Both the position numbers and the translations under genes were made by a program. Positions 1 through 10,589 of a DNA stretch of 64,000 nt are shown here, in pieces. A model generated the notes under the pieces. That model was not told where the DNA came from. It searched no databases and saw nothing but the letters and a program-made list of their open reading frames with translations. Numbering within the stretch: position 1 is the stretch's first letter; each line of letters begins with the position of its first letter. Source of the DNA: Anthostomella pinea (Eukaryota; Ascomycota; Sordariomycetes; Xylariales; Xylariaceae); contig CAUWAG010000004.1 in assembly GCA_963556695.1 (NCBI GenBank), positions 1,240,001-1,304,000 of the forward strand, in the 5' to 3' direction.

Positions 1-1625
1 TGCTAGCAGACTCTGAAGATCAGATCATTGGCGAAGTCAAGGACAACACGGAGAAGACTGTCAAACGCCACCTCGGGGGTCCCAGGCCATTCCCTGGCAG
101 CAGTGGGCGATCTGTCCAGGGCGGTTCGCTTGCTGGTACCGACGATCTACCTACAAAGAAGCGAAACCTACTTCGCCGAGCTCTCCAAGGATTGGGCGCA
201 AAGGGTGCCAACGACCTGGGCAGGATAGAGGATATGTTGTTCCAGCTCCTCACTGACGTCGACGTTCTGAAGCACCAGACTGCTGGTCCGGGTGGCGTGA
301 GCACGCAAGCTCAGTCTCTTGAGAATCTGCAGCCGTCAATCCAGTACGAACAAGACCGAGGCTATGAGCCGGAAGGAAATGCTGGAACCTCTACTGCTAG
401 CCATGCCAGTCAATCTGGTCATCTCTCTTTACCCCAGTCCCGTGGGAACTCCACGCGACTAGGAAATGATCGAAAGTTTTCTGATCACCGCATCAGTACC
501 GTTCCCGAGGACTCGGATGAGTACGACGACCATGCTGTACCGGCAATCAAGCGATACCCTGCTGAAGAAACGCTACTGTCTCCTGCCAGCGACAGGCAAC
601 GAGGTGGCTCCGTCCCTCTAGGCACACCCCCTCACCAAACTCCACAAGCTCAGCATTACTCTGTCAGCAACGATAATACTCCTCGGACCGAAGAGGGCAA
701 GAAGCACAAATCAAGGGGATCAACAAGCTTCTTCCCCAAGATATCGCGTTGGTCGGAGACTACAGCGTCGAGCATTGGCAAAGCCTTCCGCGGCAGTGGG
801 GGTTCTCGAAAACAGGACCCTCCTGAGGAATACCTGCAGCATCCTCCTTCTCGCTCTGGGTCCGACCTCGGTGATTATGATCATCTCCATAACCAGGATA
901 CATACGGAGATGACGAACTACACGCGGGGTTCTCCCAGGACCTCCTGCCACCAGGTATGGATGGCGGTGCGCATGGCCCTTCGATGGCAAATGAGCAGCT
1001 GTCTGTGCCAGGAACATATGCCACTCCGGAAGACCCCAAGTACAGGGCTCACCGGAACTCGTTGAACTTGCAGCACCCTCAGCCTCGTCCAGGGCAGACT
1101 GAGCGGTTTCGAACCGCACTAGAGACCTCCGCGGCTGACTATGACTCACCAATGTCTCCTAGATCAGCTGATTGGGCCGGCTCCGCTACATCGCTTCATC
1201 GTTTCCCGGCGCAAAACACTCAGCGGTACAGCGACAACAGTGCTCTGAACTCGGGCGCAGCAGGCGACGAGTACAACTGGTCCAATGGACAGTCACCTGG
1301 CCAGCAGGGACCACCACGCCCTCCCAAAGAGCCGCTGGATGGCCGATCACCGGCGCAGGCATCGACCCCGCCGCAGAACGCCCGGGTGAACAAGCTGCAG
1401 AAGAAGCAACAAAGCCCACTGCCTTATCACAGTGTCGAGAGTGGCTACGGAACCGCTTCGGCTACCCACGCTGGGAGCTACAACTCAGGTAGCCCGCGAC
1501 TGGAGAACAGAAACCTCAGCGGAGCTCTTGGTGTGCCAACGCGGAGACCCAGTGGGCCCAGAGCCATGACACCCACGCGAAGTGACGATGGCGAGAAGGA
1601 TGAGAGACGACGCAAGCGTGGTTAG
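1..1625 (+). CDS. 3' end of a large disordered-protein gene (5' part outside window)
   Basis: The reading frame is open from base 3 to the TAG at 1623-1625, about 540 codons with no stop, and no convincing start lies inside the window, so the gene begins upstream. The only part that looks folded is near the left end (about bases 150-290): a basic stretch (KKRNLLRRALQGLG) followed by a short hydrophobic helix (IEDMLFQLLTDVDVLK). The rest is Ser/Pro/Gly/Gln-rich low complexity with many SP/TP sites and a basic C-terminus (DERRRKRG). This composition fits fungal polarity, scaffold or signalling proteins, but I do not recognise the family and assign no function. Codon use and the lack of lesions suggest a living gene. 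A spliced 5' part cannot be excluded. Confidence 0.75.
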   Translation, partial: LADSEDQIIGEVKDNTEKTVKRHLGGPRPFPGSSGRSVQGGSLAGTDDLPTKKRNLLRRALQGLGAKGANDLGRIEDMLFQLLTDVDVLKHQTAGPGGVSTQAQSLENLQPSIQYEQDRGYEPEGNAGTSTASHASQSGHLSLPQSRGNSTRLGNDRKFSDHRISTVPEDSDEYDDHAVPAIKRYPAEETLLSPASDRQRGGSVPLGTPPHQTPQAQHYSVSNDNTPRTEEGKKHKSRGSTSFFPKISRWSETTASSIGKAFRGSGGSRKQDPPEEYLQHPPSRSGSDLGDYDHLHNQDTYGDDELHAGFSQDLLPPGMDGGAHGPSMANEQLSVPGTYATPEDPKYRAHRNSLNLQHPQPRPGQTERFRTALETSAADYDSPMSPRSADWAGSATSLHRFPAQNTQRYSDNSALNSGAAGDEYNWSNGQSPGQQGPPRPPKEPLDGRSPAQASTPPQNARVNKLQKKQQSPLPYHSVESGYGTASATHAGSYNSGSPRLENRNLSGALGVPTRRPSGPRAMTPTRSDDGEKDERRRKRG

Positions 1626-2764
1626 TGCTCCCGTTGACAATGCCCAAAGACGACCCAAATCTGACTCCTGACAGACACGTTCGGAACAGCAGCCAGCCCC
1701 TCCAGCGCTGCTAGCCAAGAGTCCGAAACGTTTTAGGAGAAGCGTGCTCGGTACCTCGACGTTATATCGCCCACATCGCCCTTTCATGTCGATTTCGGCA
1801 AAAAATGAACAACATTGGCCGCTGCTCGTTATACCGATACCATTTGCATCTGAATTTTCAATTGCCATTCCCGAATCCCCCTCTTCCCCATTTATTTATA
1901 GAAATGGATACGCAAGAACGGAAATATTGCGAACTGCATAGCATACATGTAACGCCCCTGGCGTGGGGGGGGGGGGGGGGGGGGGGCGGCGGTACACTCA
2001 GGTACTAGACACGAAGGAGAAGACCCATCTCGTCATGGTTACTACCTTTTCTACCCGCCACCCTACCTGCCTAGGTACATCTTAACACCTTCACGAAGAT
2101 ACGACTTGTTGATTGAGTTGAACCGGAAGGCTGGACGATGCAGGCTTTTTAAGTGCCGTCCAAAAAATGTCGTGGAATTGCATCAAGAGGATGTGTCTGT
2201 ATGTTCTGCCCCATATGGTGGCCATGTCGCTTGATCCGTGCGTTGTATAGTTTTAATACCACTGCGCTTTCCCACGCACCTGCCCTTGGCCATGGATCCT
2301 TCTTCCGCTCAATATGTTGTAACATATGTGCTGTCCTTGCGTCTTCTTAAAGGAACCTTCGTTGTCCAAGACCTAGCTGCTTAGAAGTTTTACTCCGGTA
2401 GAGATTGCAATGCATAGTCCCAAGTGCCGGTCGTCCACGCAACTCGCGTAGTTATCGGGATACGTCAAATGGATACAGGTGGCGAGCCTACTGTACACTA
2501 CTCTAGGTACCTGATGAGACCCCAGTGAGCATAAGCACAGTACATATCTACATAGTTAGTGCTGCGCAGCCTCGCCCAGTCGGTAGCGTGGCCATCATGC
2601 CCATGTTCGTGGTTGCTGATTGCTTGGCCGGGGGCGAATATACTGTAGTACTGCACCATCGCATGGCATCTACACTAGCCCCGAATACTATGTCTTACAA
2701 GCCTCGCTGCCTGGCCCCCGCAACGTCCCAAGGTGTCGACCGTTGTCATCCATCGCGTGGTCCG
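1626..2764. other. Intergenic region with a 22-G tract
   Basis: I see no convincing coding sequence here. It holds an uninterrupted run of 22 G at 1965-1986. Two copies of the CTAGGTAC-type motif, which recurs across the window, lie near 2071 and 2502. Bases 1626-2000 probably include the 3' UTR of the upstream gene. Confidence 0.6.
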
Positions 2765-2767
2765 CTT

Positions 2768-3560
2768 TCAAGTGTAATTCTTGACAAAATCCAGCACAGC
2801 CGGGCTCTCAGACCACAGATACCAAGTATGCCGAAACGCCCCAATGACCTCCTCAGGCGACCCAGGGCTATACATAGTCGGCGACCTCCCAGCATAGCGT
2901 TCCGGCTGCTTTAGCGCGGGCCAATAATGCTTATTCACCTTCCTCATCCGCTCATACAGCCCGCGGACCTGGTTTTGGAGGTCAGCCACCAGATCGGCAT
3001 AGTCTGACCTATCGAGTATGTCTTTTCGTGAATACAAGACATCGCTCATGGCGTCCTCGCGCACCCACTCCATCTTTTTCTCGTAGCCTGGGTTATTGGG
3101 ACCAGAGTACTTCCGCACGTTGCGATCCAGCATCTGCACGTCGCGCAGCAGCCGGACCTTCAGATGCGTCATGGCCGCTAGTAGGCTCAGGTCGACGCAG
3201 CGCGCCGCGCAGCCGCCAAAGTCCTCGAGCGCGTTTTCGTCGTGCAGGTCCAGGAACGGCTCCTCCAAATCGCCCCTGGCGTAGTCGCCCGCCGCGCCCG
3301 TCGTGCAGTACTGGTAGTAAGCAGATTAGAGCCAGTAAGTACTCCTTTTCGACGAGAAACAAAAGAGTCGAAATGCGGCGTGTCTCGGGAGTAGGGGCTT
3401 CTTGACACCGACTATAAAAGGAAATTTTCGCCCCTGAGACACGCACCAGAAGGGGCAATAAGAGACTCGAAAATCTACCGGTACATACCCACTTCATGAA
3501 GTCAAACGCCTCCTGGTCGCGCCCGAGCCGCAGGTACAGCGCCGGCACGTGCCCGCGCAC
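2768..3560 (-). pseudogene. C-terminal part of a fungal MYND-type-family protein, 5' truncated
   Basis: On the minus strand an exon piece (3489-3560) encodes VRGHVPALYLRLGRDQ and ends at KW, followed by a GTATGT donor. The intron 3311-3488 (178 bases) ends in CAG. The second exon (2768-3310) runs from YCTTGAAGD to a stop. The joined frame is open, and the pattern (RG-PALYLRLGRDQ, then KWY-TTG, then LPFLDL-type, ending in a W-rich tail) is typical of a large family of fungal proteins often annotated as MYND-finger proteins. The N-terminal half of the family and any MYND finger are missing. Directly 5' of the first exon the frame hits TGA (about 3566), and nothing family-like lies further upstream. 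It is probably a truncated pseudogene, though an unrecognised 5' exon could exist. Confidence 0.6.
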
Positions 3561-4314
3561 GCCGACTCACCTGCGCTGGGAAGCAACTTGGTTTCATGGA
3601 GTTGTATAAGGTCTTTTTCGAGGTAGATGAATTGGTGGTCATCTCTGTGTGAGGATCCTTGCTAATCTATTCGCCAGTTTCTACGAGCGTTCGACTTTGA
3701 GCTGGTACGTATCGATGAGATGTTTACCCCTTAAACGTCCCAGGTCAGGGCAAAGCATGATCTCCGTAATATACATACAGCAGCTGCTCAACCTTCATGG
3801 GCCTGGATTCATTAGATGTCCACCATAACCATATTCGCGTTCTTACTGACAATGAATTCGCCAGGTCAACCCTATGAAGCCGTGGGACTCCGCCAGCTTC
3901 AATGTCTTCGTCGATAGGAATATATGGGTGAGAGTCACAATCGCTAGCTTCGATGACAAAGTTAGTTCTGGATATGAGGGAGATGATGCGCCAGGTCACA
4001 CAGATCTGAGAAGTCGAACAAAGACAGGGCGGTAGTACAACGCATAACCAGCTCATTTACCCCGAAAGCAGGAATGTCTCTTTGTCCATCCATGAATTGA
4101 GAGCTGCCTAATGAAACGGACTAGAATTGCTTGAAGAATTGATGAGACGCTTAACTTCAGCAAATCCAGCTGCGTATCTCTGGACCATGTCAATTTGCTA
4201 TCCTGTCCAGAGCCCAACTCCCGTCTACCCGCGAGCTGATCTCATGGTGCCCTCCAACATAGCTCTGTAGTACATTGCAGGGTGTATGGCATGATCAGAA
4301 CATAATGGAAAGTA
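3561..4314. other. Intergenic, no supported gene
   Basis: A 103-codon minus-strand frame (3745-4056) is open but has no recognisable motif or gene-like context. I see no RNA gene or repeat. Confidence 0.5.
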
Positions 4315-5546
4315 ATGAGCACAGATCCGCGGTCTTACAGAAGCCTTCGGTGGCAAAATCGAAAAGAGCCAACATGCAAACAGAGCACTCAAACACTCCA
4401 TAGGTATTCCGAAGAACACCTCAACACCTATATGGCCGATTCCGAGCTCACCAACGCAGCAATCGCCGCCTCACGGACCACCGGAATCGACGTAGAAACC
4501 CTGGGCCTGACCCTCAACACACTACACGATGCCCTACCCCAAGCCATCCAAGACAAGATCGCCCTGCACACAGGCAGCGCTTGCCTCCCGACCGACGCCA
4601 CCACCAGCAGCCAGCCGCACTGGTTCTCCTAAAGCGACGACGACTTCGACCAGCTCATCGCGGGCATTGCCGACAGCCCCCTCCCTCAGCCGGTCTCGAG
4701 CAACAACAACGAATTCCCGATCTGGGTCGTCGACGCCGGCATACCGAGCCGGCAGCACTACGTAACCATCATCCTGCACTCTGCCACCTCCTCCGACCCA
4801 ACAGCCAAGCCCAATATCCTCGGTGTCGTCGACGAAGCAGCCGTGATCGATCCCCTCCAGCACACCGGCGCTACCTATTACAAGAAAGACCGCGCTCAGT
4901 GGAGTCTGCGGCGGCTCCTGGGCGACACTGCCGCCTTTGCCGATGAAAATCAGAACCCCTGGCGCACAGTCTGGGTCCCGCCGCAGGAGCCAGAGGACCG
5001 TTTCAGCTCGGGCTTCCGGGCTTTCTCTATCGTGGCGCAGTTTTTTGACCGCGTTGGCGCTTACCATGCTTCTGGGAAGGAGTTTGGCAGGGTTGGCTTC
5101 TGGGCGCCTACAAGGCCGTGGTTTAATGTTTATCTTGTCCGCGGCGAGATGTTGGGTTTGGTGGCGGCGAAGGCTTTGGCGGAGACGGGGTGGAAGACAC
5201 GGCTGGTGTTGTCTCTGGTTGCTCCTTCTGCTGGTGCCTCGGGGAGAGGGGCGCTCCCGACGTAGGCGAGGGTGAAGGAGGAGCAGAATAGGGTTTATGT
5301 GTGGCCGCGCTCTGGAGAGGAGGGTAGGTATCCTGGAGATGCCGCTGATGAGGATCAAGATCCGCTCTTTGGAGGCGAGCCGGACCTTATAGAAGTGGAC
5401 ATCAGTGACGATGCAGGGGATGAGAGAAAGTAGACGACACGACACCCATTACTCCTGTAGCTTTCCAGAGTCAAAGTGTAGCTACCCAGACGATACAGGA
5501 TGCTGCAGCTCATGCTGGGACTCAGACGATCGCGGTTGTTGCAGCG

Positions 5547-5631
5547 GATGCTGGAGCTCAAACGATGAGGGTCCCCAAAGAGGACGTTGGGGCAGAAAAC
5601 ATCACCCGATGGCTTGAGGGCACTCACCACG
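5547..5631 (+). repeat. Internal direct repeat, copy 1 (of 2)
   Basis: This segment, encoding DAG-QTMRVPKEDVG then RWLE-T, recurs at 6356-6440 as DAGTQTMRVPREDVG then RWLEST, about 809 bases downstream in the same decayed gene. The two copies are mostly identical at DNA level, including gatgctgg and ctcaaacgatgag. It looks like an internal duplication of a protein module. Confidence 0.7.
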
Positions 5632-6355
5632 CTCAGTTAGCTCCGAGAGCGAACAAGGCAACGAGAGCAGACCCAGCAAGTGGGACGAAGATCGGTATGA
5701 CAGGACCAAGGATTACAGAGAGAAGATGCAAGAACATATCGGCTGGGCAATGGGATCTGTCGAGGAAGCCGAGCGCCGGGCCACAGAAGCTTTAGAAGTA
5801 GCCGACAGAATCCACGGAAAGATGCTGGACAGATCTTTTGAGTGGCCGGCGGACAGTCCTGAAGGGATAGAAACGGTGGAGGACCAGCTCGCAGATGCCC
5901 AAAAGTAAAATGTAAAGGACGCGGAATGGTTGTTGAAGGCCATCGTCACATCCTGGACAGACCCGACGGGAAGTATATACCGAAAACATGGATTGGACAT
6001 AGCGCTGTTCAATGAGGTTTCCAAGGGGTTGGACTTGGACGCGGTGGTTGCGTAGGGACACGAACGCCTCGAAGGCGCAAAGGCCACTGTCCAGCGTGGC
6101 AGAAATATCCTGCAGGAAATACAGAAGATTGCGGCTGCAAGAGCAGAAGAATTATTGCAAACCGACCAGCAAGAGGCAGAAAAGGGCAAAGGGGAATCAA
6201 AGAAGCGCGCAGGCTCGGAGAATTCGAGGGCCAGCGAAAAGAAACGCAAGGCTCTGGAACATGAAAAGGGGCTGGTCTTGCCTAGCCAGGAGGAGGAACC
6301 GCCCCAAGACGAAGAGTTACACGAAGATGCCACACAGAAGCCGATTGCTACAGCA

Positions 6356-6440
6356 GATGCTGGGACTCAAACGATGAGAGTCCCTAGAGAGGATGTAGGT
6401 GAACAGACCATCGCCCGATGGCTCGAAAGCACCCAGCAGG
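6356..6440 (+). repeat. Internal direct repeat, copy 2 (of 2)
   Basis: This is the second copy of the module described at 5547-5631. Its frame is still open here, whereas copy 1 is followed within about 10 bases by a frameshift. Confidence 0.7.
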
Positions 6441-6828
6441 GTTCGGTCAATGATTGGGAGGAAGACGGCACCCAGCCGGAGAAGGCACCCGAATTCCCCG
6501 ACGACCTTGCCGACATGGACGAAGAGGGCATTGAAGGCTTTGCAGAGTTATTGGATAAAGGCGCCAAGGTACCGGCAGACTATTCGAGCAAGCTGTACGG
6601 GGTGAGTGGCTCGAGGTTGTTAAGCTGCTGCTAAAGCGACTCACCTACGACAAGAGCGTTCTTCTGGATTGCCTGGGCGAATCAATCCGCCATGAGTCCC
6701 CAAGGCTGTTCCAGGTACTGGTAGACCATGGCGCCGTACACAGCAAGAGGCTTGCTAGGTCGCTGAGACGAATGGCAAAGGAGGAGGAAGACGAATATAT
6801 GGCACATATGCTTGAAAAATACCTGTAA

Positions 6829-7652
6829 GGATGTGGGGAGTGGCATAGGTGTACCTTCCAAGAAGTAAGTGTCTTCAGGATTAAGGACGAGGACTGTTCT
6901 TTCCAAATCACCGATTGCAATGCACCCTTTCTAGCCCTGAGTCTCAGGTATCCCTGACAACTTGGAAGCAGTGATATTTCATTTCAAGGAGCCTAGATTA
7001 TAAGTTATATAGGCGACAGGTAATGCGTTGGGATGACCGAGGCCTTCTCCTAGTCCCCAGACTGCAACTTATCAACATACTGCTCGACAAAAGTGCCCAT
7101 GACTGAGAACATCAACACGAAGTCGAAGATGTACAACAGGTACTCGCGGCTGACGATAGAGCCCGCGTTACCTTGGTCGTATTGAATACGTCGAGACAGC
7201 GTACGGGAGCCCCATCAAAAGGAAGCGCAGTAGACAGTAGGAATCAAACCTACTACCGTATTATGTCTTAGGTTGTAAGTCACCGCGGCAGCTAGGTCCA
7301 AAATCTGTCAGTGCTTGCTTTTGCCTATGAGCCCCGTTTGCTATCCCCATTTGTACCTCATATCTGGTACCTATATGTACGTACCCAAGGAAGTAGGTAC
7401 CGAGACCAGTACCCGCCCTTGCCTTCGTGCAGCACACACCAGGGGGTCCGTCTAGGGTCGCTACTCCCTCCCTTGCAACCCGCAGCATTCCACACTATCC
7501 ACTCGGTGGTCGCTCCTGTTTTCCCTACGCAAATATTTCCGACCTCCTCCCAAACCTAAGCCATTCACTCCCGTCACCTTCTTCAACTCACACCTGTCCG
7601 ACTTGATAGAGATCCCTTCTGTACCAGTTCGTCCCAATGGAAGCAACTCGTC
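6829..7652. other. Intergenic, no supported gene
   Basis: No open frame here looks like protein. Bases 7360-7405 are rich in GTACC/GGTAC palindromes. The stretch 7500-7650 is C/T-rich and is probably the old leader of the F-box gene. Confidence 0.5.
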
Positions 7653-8186
7653 ATGGAAAGCGACACCTTGCAGCTTGCCGACCTCGGCGCACTGTCGAAA
7701 CTGCCCCATGAACTACTGGGCATTATCATCGCGTGTCTCGACGTCTAGAGCGCCACAAGATTCACGCAGGTTAATCGACAAGCCCAGCTTCTGGTCTGGT
7801 CCGACGACCACTATCGACTGATCAAGCACGCCACCCTGGATCATCTTCATTGGGGCGGCGCAGCACTAAGAGACGCAACTATTCGCGATGTCATTCCCTG
7901 CATGCATAACCGCACCTGCCACTTGTGTGGAGCTTCGGATGCGCTGTACTAGCTAGTGTTAGGCAAGCTGCAGCGTCGATGCTATGGCTGTTGGTACCAC
8001 GAGCCCTCTTCACGAGTGATTCTTTCGACGCTGAGCCTGTGGCGGGCGAAGGAATTCGTTAAGAGCACGGTGCTCTCTCGCCACCCCTCGGGACAACTCT
8101 ACCGTACGTGTACCACACATGATGCTGCTTCCAGCACGTTCTCGCTACACACTTCCGAGTTCCTTTCGAAAGGACAGATTCTCTGA
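7653..8186 (+). pseudogene. F-box protein gene with two in-frame stops
   Basis: From ATG 7653 the frame reads an F-box signature (LSKLPHELLGIIIACLDV, then ATRFTQVNRQA) of the kind that binds Skp1 in SCF ubiquitin ligases. It then reads a Cys-containing segment (CHLCGA, CYGCW) common in fungal F-box proteins. TAG stops interrupt it at 7746-7748 and 7950-7952, but the same frame carries family-like sequence on both sides and ends at 8186, so this is one decayed gene. Point mutations without a frame change suggest fairly recent inactivation. A further small open frame (8312-8500) may be a displaced C-terminal remnant. The F-box call is fairly strong; the substrate-binding part is unrecognisable. 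Confidence 0.7.
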
Positions 8187-8869
8187 CGTCTTTACAGCTA
8201 AGCAGTTGGTCAGAAGCTGCTCGGGATAGCGGCTACTGACCTCCAACACGGATTGGACAGTCGCCATAGTAGACTCTGACTCGAAAGGGGAAGATCTATC
8301 ATAGGGACATCATGGAAAACTATGGACAATATCTTGTTAGCGACGAGGATGGCCTATTTGTGATGGTACCCATGCCAGGAACGAGCACCCACACGCCTGC
8401 TTTGCTCGATAACATGAACGGGCTACGTGTCTTGGTAACACTTACAGCGCTTCTATGGCATGGCCCCAGGGCCTTGGACGAGAGTCGTGCTATAGTGTAA
8501 GCGACCGTCTAAGCACATGATTCAAGGTATCCAGTGAGCAAGTACTTGAGCGACATGTTCAACCAGTGATCTGCCACTCGTTTCGAAATGATTCTTTCCG
8601 ATACAAAAAGTGAATCTTCTTGGCTACCAACTATCTCCCCCGGTCAGAAGCCAGGACAGAGATTTCAATGGGCTAGTGCACCTCACTCCCTACTTTAAGC
8701 CGGGATATGTCAAACAGCGTGAATAGTGTCAGATACGAGCGCACCATTTGGGCCATGCACTGACCGTGTCACGTGGATGACAGCGCACTAGACTGCGACC
8801 AGCCACCAGGGCAAAACTAGTACTGAAAACTCGTACACAAATAGACAGTGCTCATCACAACATCATAAT
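8187..8869. other. Region between F-box pseudogene and AT-rich block
   Basis: A 62-codon plus-strand frame at 8312-8500 may be the tail of the F-box pseudogene. Otherwise I see nothing coding. Base composition falls sharply from about 8870. Confidence 0.4.
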
Positions 8870-9774
8870 ACACTCATCAATTGACCCTCGTATTCAACAA
8901 ATAGGGTTCATATGGTTGAAACGTATTCTGGTAATATCTTGTAAATTGTGATTCCATAAAGAATCTTTAGTAGAATGCTATAGCACACTAAAAGGTCCTA
9001 GATGTCTTATTAATACACTGCCACCTTTTTAATAGCTGTTCTAACTTACATGCTTTTTAATATACGTCTTTAAATAACCTCGGTATTTAATTTATCAAAT
9101 AAAGACTTTATAAAGTAAAAATCTCGATCTTTGTAGCTTATAAAAGATATCAATTATAATCCCTTCTTTTAACTAGCTTTCAAGTTAGTTTTTAAGCCTT
9201 TTGTTAACCTTTATAACTTTAAATTAAACATAATACTTATTATTTATGAATAATAATAATATTGTAATATTTCCTTTTGAATTGTATTTTAATAAGCCCG
9301 TTTATAGCTATTCTGCTTATTTTTATTTAAGTTATTATAATAATTCTTTGCACATCTTTTATTTTAATTAATAAACGTAAATCTTAAAATAATAAACTTT
9401 CGTTTAAAACGTAGTTACCTTCTAATGAAATCATCAAATTATTTACTTATTATTGTATTCAAAAGTTAAAACCTTTAAAAACATTAAAATGCGCTTTAGA
9501 AGCGCTTTAAAAACAAGTTTTTTTTATAAGCTATATAACAACTAGTAACTTAACTTTTAAATTTAAAATAATAGCTATATATTGTTTATTTACTTTTTAA
9601 ACTCTTAGATTATCTTCCAAAAAATTATTAACATATAACAAGTATTAAGAGCTTATTATTTTAGCGGATCGTATCGTAAAGCTTGTATAAATAATATAAA
9701 ACTTAGTCAACAACGGGTATATATTTGTTTAAAAGGTTCTAATTAAATTAAAAACCTGAATCACGATATTTTAT

Positions 9775-9983
9775 TGTCACGGCAAGCATACTGGGAGCTG
9801 GGAAATGGCCTGCAGCAAGCAGCTATTACTCTATTGACGAAAATATCAAGACTAGAGAGGAAAGGAAGAGAGAGAGATAGGTACAGCGCGAGGTTGCCCC
9901 TTTAAGGGGATCCTTTGTTCAGATCCTTCTCTTATTGGGAAGTATCGGCTTGTCATATAGGAAGGTCTGTGCAGGCCGTCACA
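9775..9983. mobile_element. Solo-LTR-like island A with TSD TTTAT
   Basis: A 209-base GC-normal island lies in AT-rich DNA. It begins TGTCACGGC and ends GGCCGTCACA, near inverted ends of the TG...CA type expected of LTRs. It is flanked by a perfect 5-base direct repeat TTTAT (9770-9774 and 9984-9988), the size of an LTR-retrotransposon target-site duplication. No coding sequence fits inside. It is best read as a solo LTR or a small non-autonomous LTR element; orientation is unknown. Confidence 0.7.
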
Positions 9984-10172
9984 TTTATTAAAAGAATTTA
10001 TGACAAGAAATTCCATTTAATCTGAAATTAATACTTTTAAGCCTTGTTTCTTAATTAACAAAAAAATAAAAATTTCAATATTATTAATATACTTAAAGGA
10101 TTTATTTAAATTATTATTTTAAAATTATTAGATAACCGGTTAACTACGATATTAATAATATATATATATATT

Positions 10173-10589
10173 TGTCACGATTCCGTAAATATATTGCAAG
10201 GATACAGGGACCCTGGTTAACTATCGACGTATAACAAACTCTGGTTAAAGAAAAAGAAAGATCTGGAGATGCACCCGAATTGGTGGGCAGCTAGATGTGG
10301 GCAGTTGTCATGGTCTGGTATAGGTAGCCCATGTGGTTAGTCCTAGAGCCCGGACATGAGTACATGTACCACCATTGAATGTCAAGCTGCCACGCTTGAT
10401 ATTCGACATCCTTTTGAGAGGAACAGCCGTGGCATGGTGGTTATGGTGAGCGTTGCGTCACAGCAGTCGTCCCCCATCAGACCCACCAAGACATAGATCA
10501 ACCTGTCGTCAGATCAGTCACGTGCTCAGTCACGTGACTCGGGGACCATGGGACCATTGCTAGACTTGATGGATGGTAGAACCATCACA
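10173..10589. mobile_element. Solo-LTR-like island B with TSD ATATT
   Basis: A 417-base GC-normal island begins TGTCACGATT and ends AACCATCACA. It is flanked by a perfect 5-base direct repeat ATATT (10168-10172 and 10590-10594). Near 10520-10540 it carries two closely spaced CACGTG motifs (tcacgtgc and tcacgtga). It shares ends of the same type with island A but has different internal sequence, so it probably belongs to another LTR family. Confidence 0.7.

Larger units (their letters stand above)
4315..6828 (+). pseudogene. Decayed Ulp1-like / ankyrin-tail fungal protein gene
   Basis: One long plus-strand gene can be followed through several frames. Frame 1 runs from 4315 through in-frame stops at 4630 (TAA), 5263 (TAG) and 5431 (TAG). 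The frame then shifts near 5433 and again near 5638. It continues through stops at 5906 (TAA) and 6053 (TAG) and shifts again near 6603, to end at 6828. The N-terminal third resembles a C48/Ulp1-type fold: a His near 4756 (HYVTII), an Asp near 4846 (VIDPLQ) and a Gln near 4982. At the expected Cys-Gly there is Ser-Gly (FSSGFR, about 5010), so even this catalytic site may be lost. The middle is acidic/Gln-rich coiled coil, and the last 75 codons look like ankyrin remnants (EVVKLLL, VLVDHGA). An 85-base segment is duplicated inside the gene. Protease assignment is tentative; the pseudogene status is clear. Confidence 0.7.

Noticed and set aside
4534..5445. 303-codon minus-strand frame opposite the Ulp1-like pseudogene
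   Set aside because: It stays open only because the plus strand is GC-rich coding DNA; no motif is present, and the plus strand continues as one recognisable family.
7226..7300. tRNA-like T-arm on the minus strand (gtagg loop cctac)
   Set aside because: The T-loop is not the usual TTCRANY form, no 7-base acceptor partner is found at the expected distance and the anticodon arm cannot be drawn.
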